Source: Pseudenterobacter timonensis
GTDB taxonomy: Bacteria > Pseudomonadota > Gammaproteobacteria > Enterobacterales > Enterobacteriaceae
DNA: 64,000 nt
Direction: 5' to 3'
Assembly (NCBI RefSeq): GCF_900021175.1
Contig: NZ_FCOP01000011.1
Span: 124,001 to 188,000, forward strand
The translations under genes and the position numbers were made by a program. Every line of letters starts with the position of its first letter. The first letter of the stretch is position 1. The notes beneath the pieces were generated by a model. That model saw only the letters and a list, made by a program, of their open reading frames with translations. It ran no database searches and had not been told where the DNA came from. Below are positions 63,876-64,000 of this stretch, one piece after another.

Positions 63876-64000
63876 AGTGAGTAAGGCAGGCCTGCCGAAG
63901 GCCATATTTTTGATGGGGCCGACCGCCTCGGGCAAAACGGCGCTGGCCATTGAATTACGTAAAGTTTTGCCAGTGGAGTTGATTAGCGTCGATTCCGCCC
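63868..64000 (+). CDS. miaA: tRNA dimethylallyltransferase MiaA (5' part)
   Basis: The first 44 codons only, then the window ends. The reading [20 protein letters not shown] leads into the P-loop [14 protein letters not shown] and the conserved [11 protein letters not shown]. Adds dimethylallyl to A37 of tRNAs reading UNN codons. Starts inside the mutL end (ATGATTGA), as in E. coli. Confidence 0.95.
   Translation, partial: MIEVSKAGLPKAIFLMGPTASGKTALAIELRKVLPVELISVDSA

Overview
This window is chromosomal DNA of an enterobacterium of the family Enterobacteriaceae. Nearly every backbone protein is close to its Escherichia coli counterpart in sequence and length. An inducible ampR-ampC pair sits between blc and the fumarate reductase operon. 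That arrangement is known from the Enterobacter cloacae complex and Citrobacter freundii and is absent from E. coli (no ampR), so an Enterobacter/Citrobacter-like genus is the best guess; the species cannot be fixed from this sequence.

Layout. Positions 1-6.6 kb hold yhgF (3' end outside the window), greB, ompR-envZ and pckA, the E. coli 76-min neighbourhood. kdgT and then proP follow, where the map jumps to the E. coli 93-94-min neighbourhood; the junction carries REP-like GC-rich repeats. From 10.2 to 13.6 kb there is a FecCD-type permease with its ATPase, a NicO-type nickel/cobalt exporter and yjdF. From 13.7 to 21.4 kb lies an accessory block that becomes strongly AT-rich: a LysR regulator, a divergent MFS exporter, a 1233-aa protein joining a FabD-like acyltransferase to a phosphotransferase-like domain, and a 501-aa all-helical partner 1 bp downstream. 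The block ends next to tRNA-Phe. On the other side of the tRNA are two convergent accessory genes: a 690-aa protein with C-terminal membrane segments, and a 619-aa protein with a HEPN-type RNxxxH motif, a membrane segment and an ankyrin-like tail.

From 26.4 kb to the end the order is the classic 94-min one: yjdC-dsbD-cutA, dcuA-aspA, fxsA, yjeH, groES-groEL, yjiG-yjiH (not here in E. coli), yjeI, epmB/efp, ecnA-ecnB-ecnR, guanidine-II riboswitch-sugE, blc, ampC/ampR, frdDCBA, epmA, yjeM, mscM-psd, rsgA, orn, three tandem tRNA-Gly genes, a datA-like cluster of DnaA boxes, queG, nnr-tsaE-amiB-mutL and the start of miaA.

Genes that work together: OmpR/EnvZ (osmosensing); EpmA, EpmB and EF-P (lysylation of EF-P); DcuA, AspA and FrdABCD (anaerobic fumarate respiration from aspartate); DsbD and CutA; Psd and MscM; AmpR and AmpC. 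The strongest candidate for an undescribed system is the 13.7-21.4 kb LysR/MFS/acyltransferase-phosphotransferase/helical-protein block, followed by the HEPN gene pair beside tRNA-Phe.
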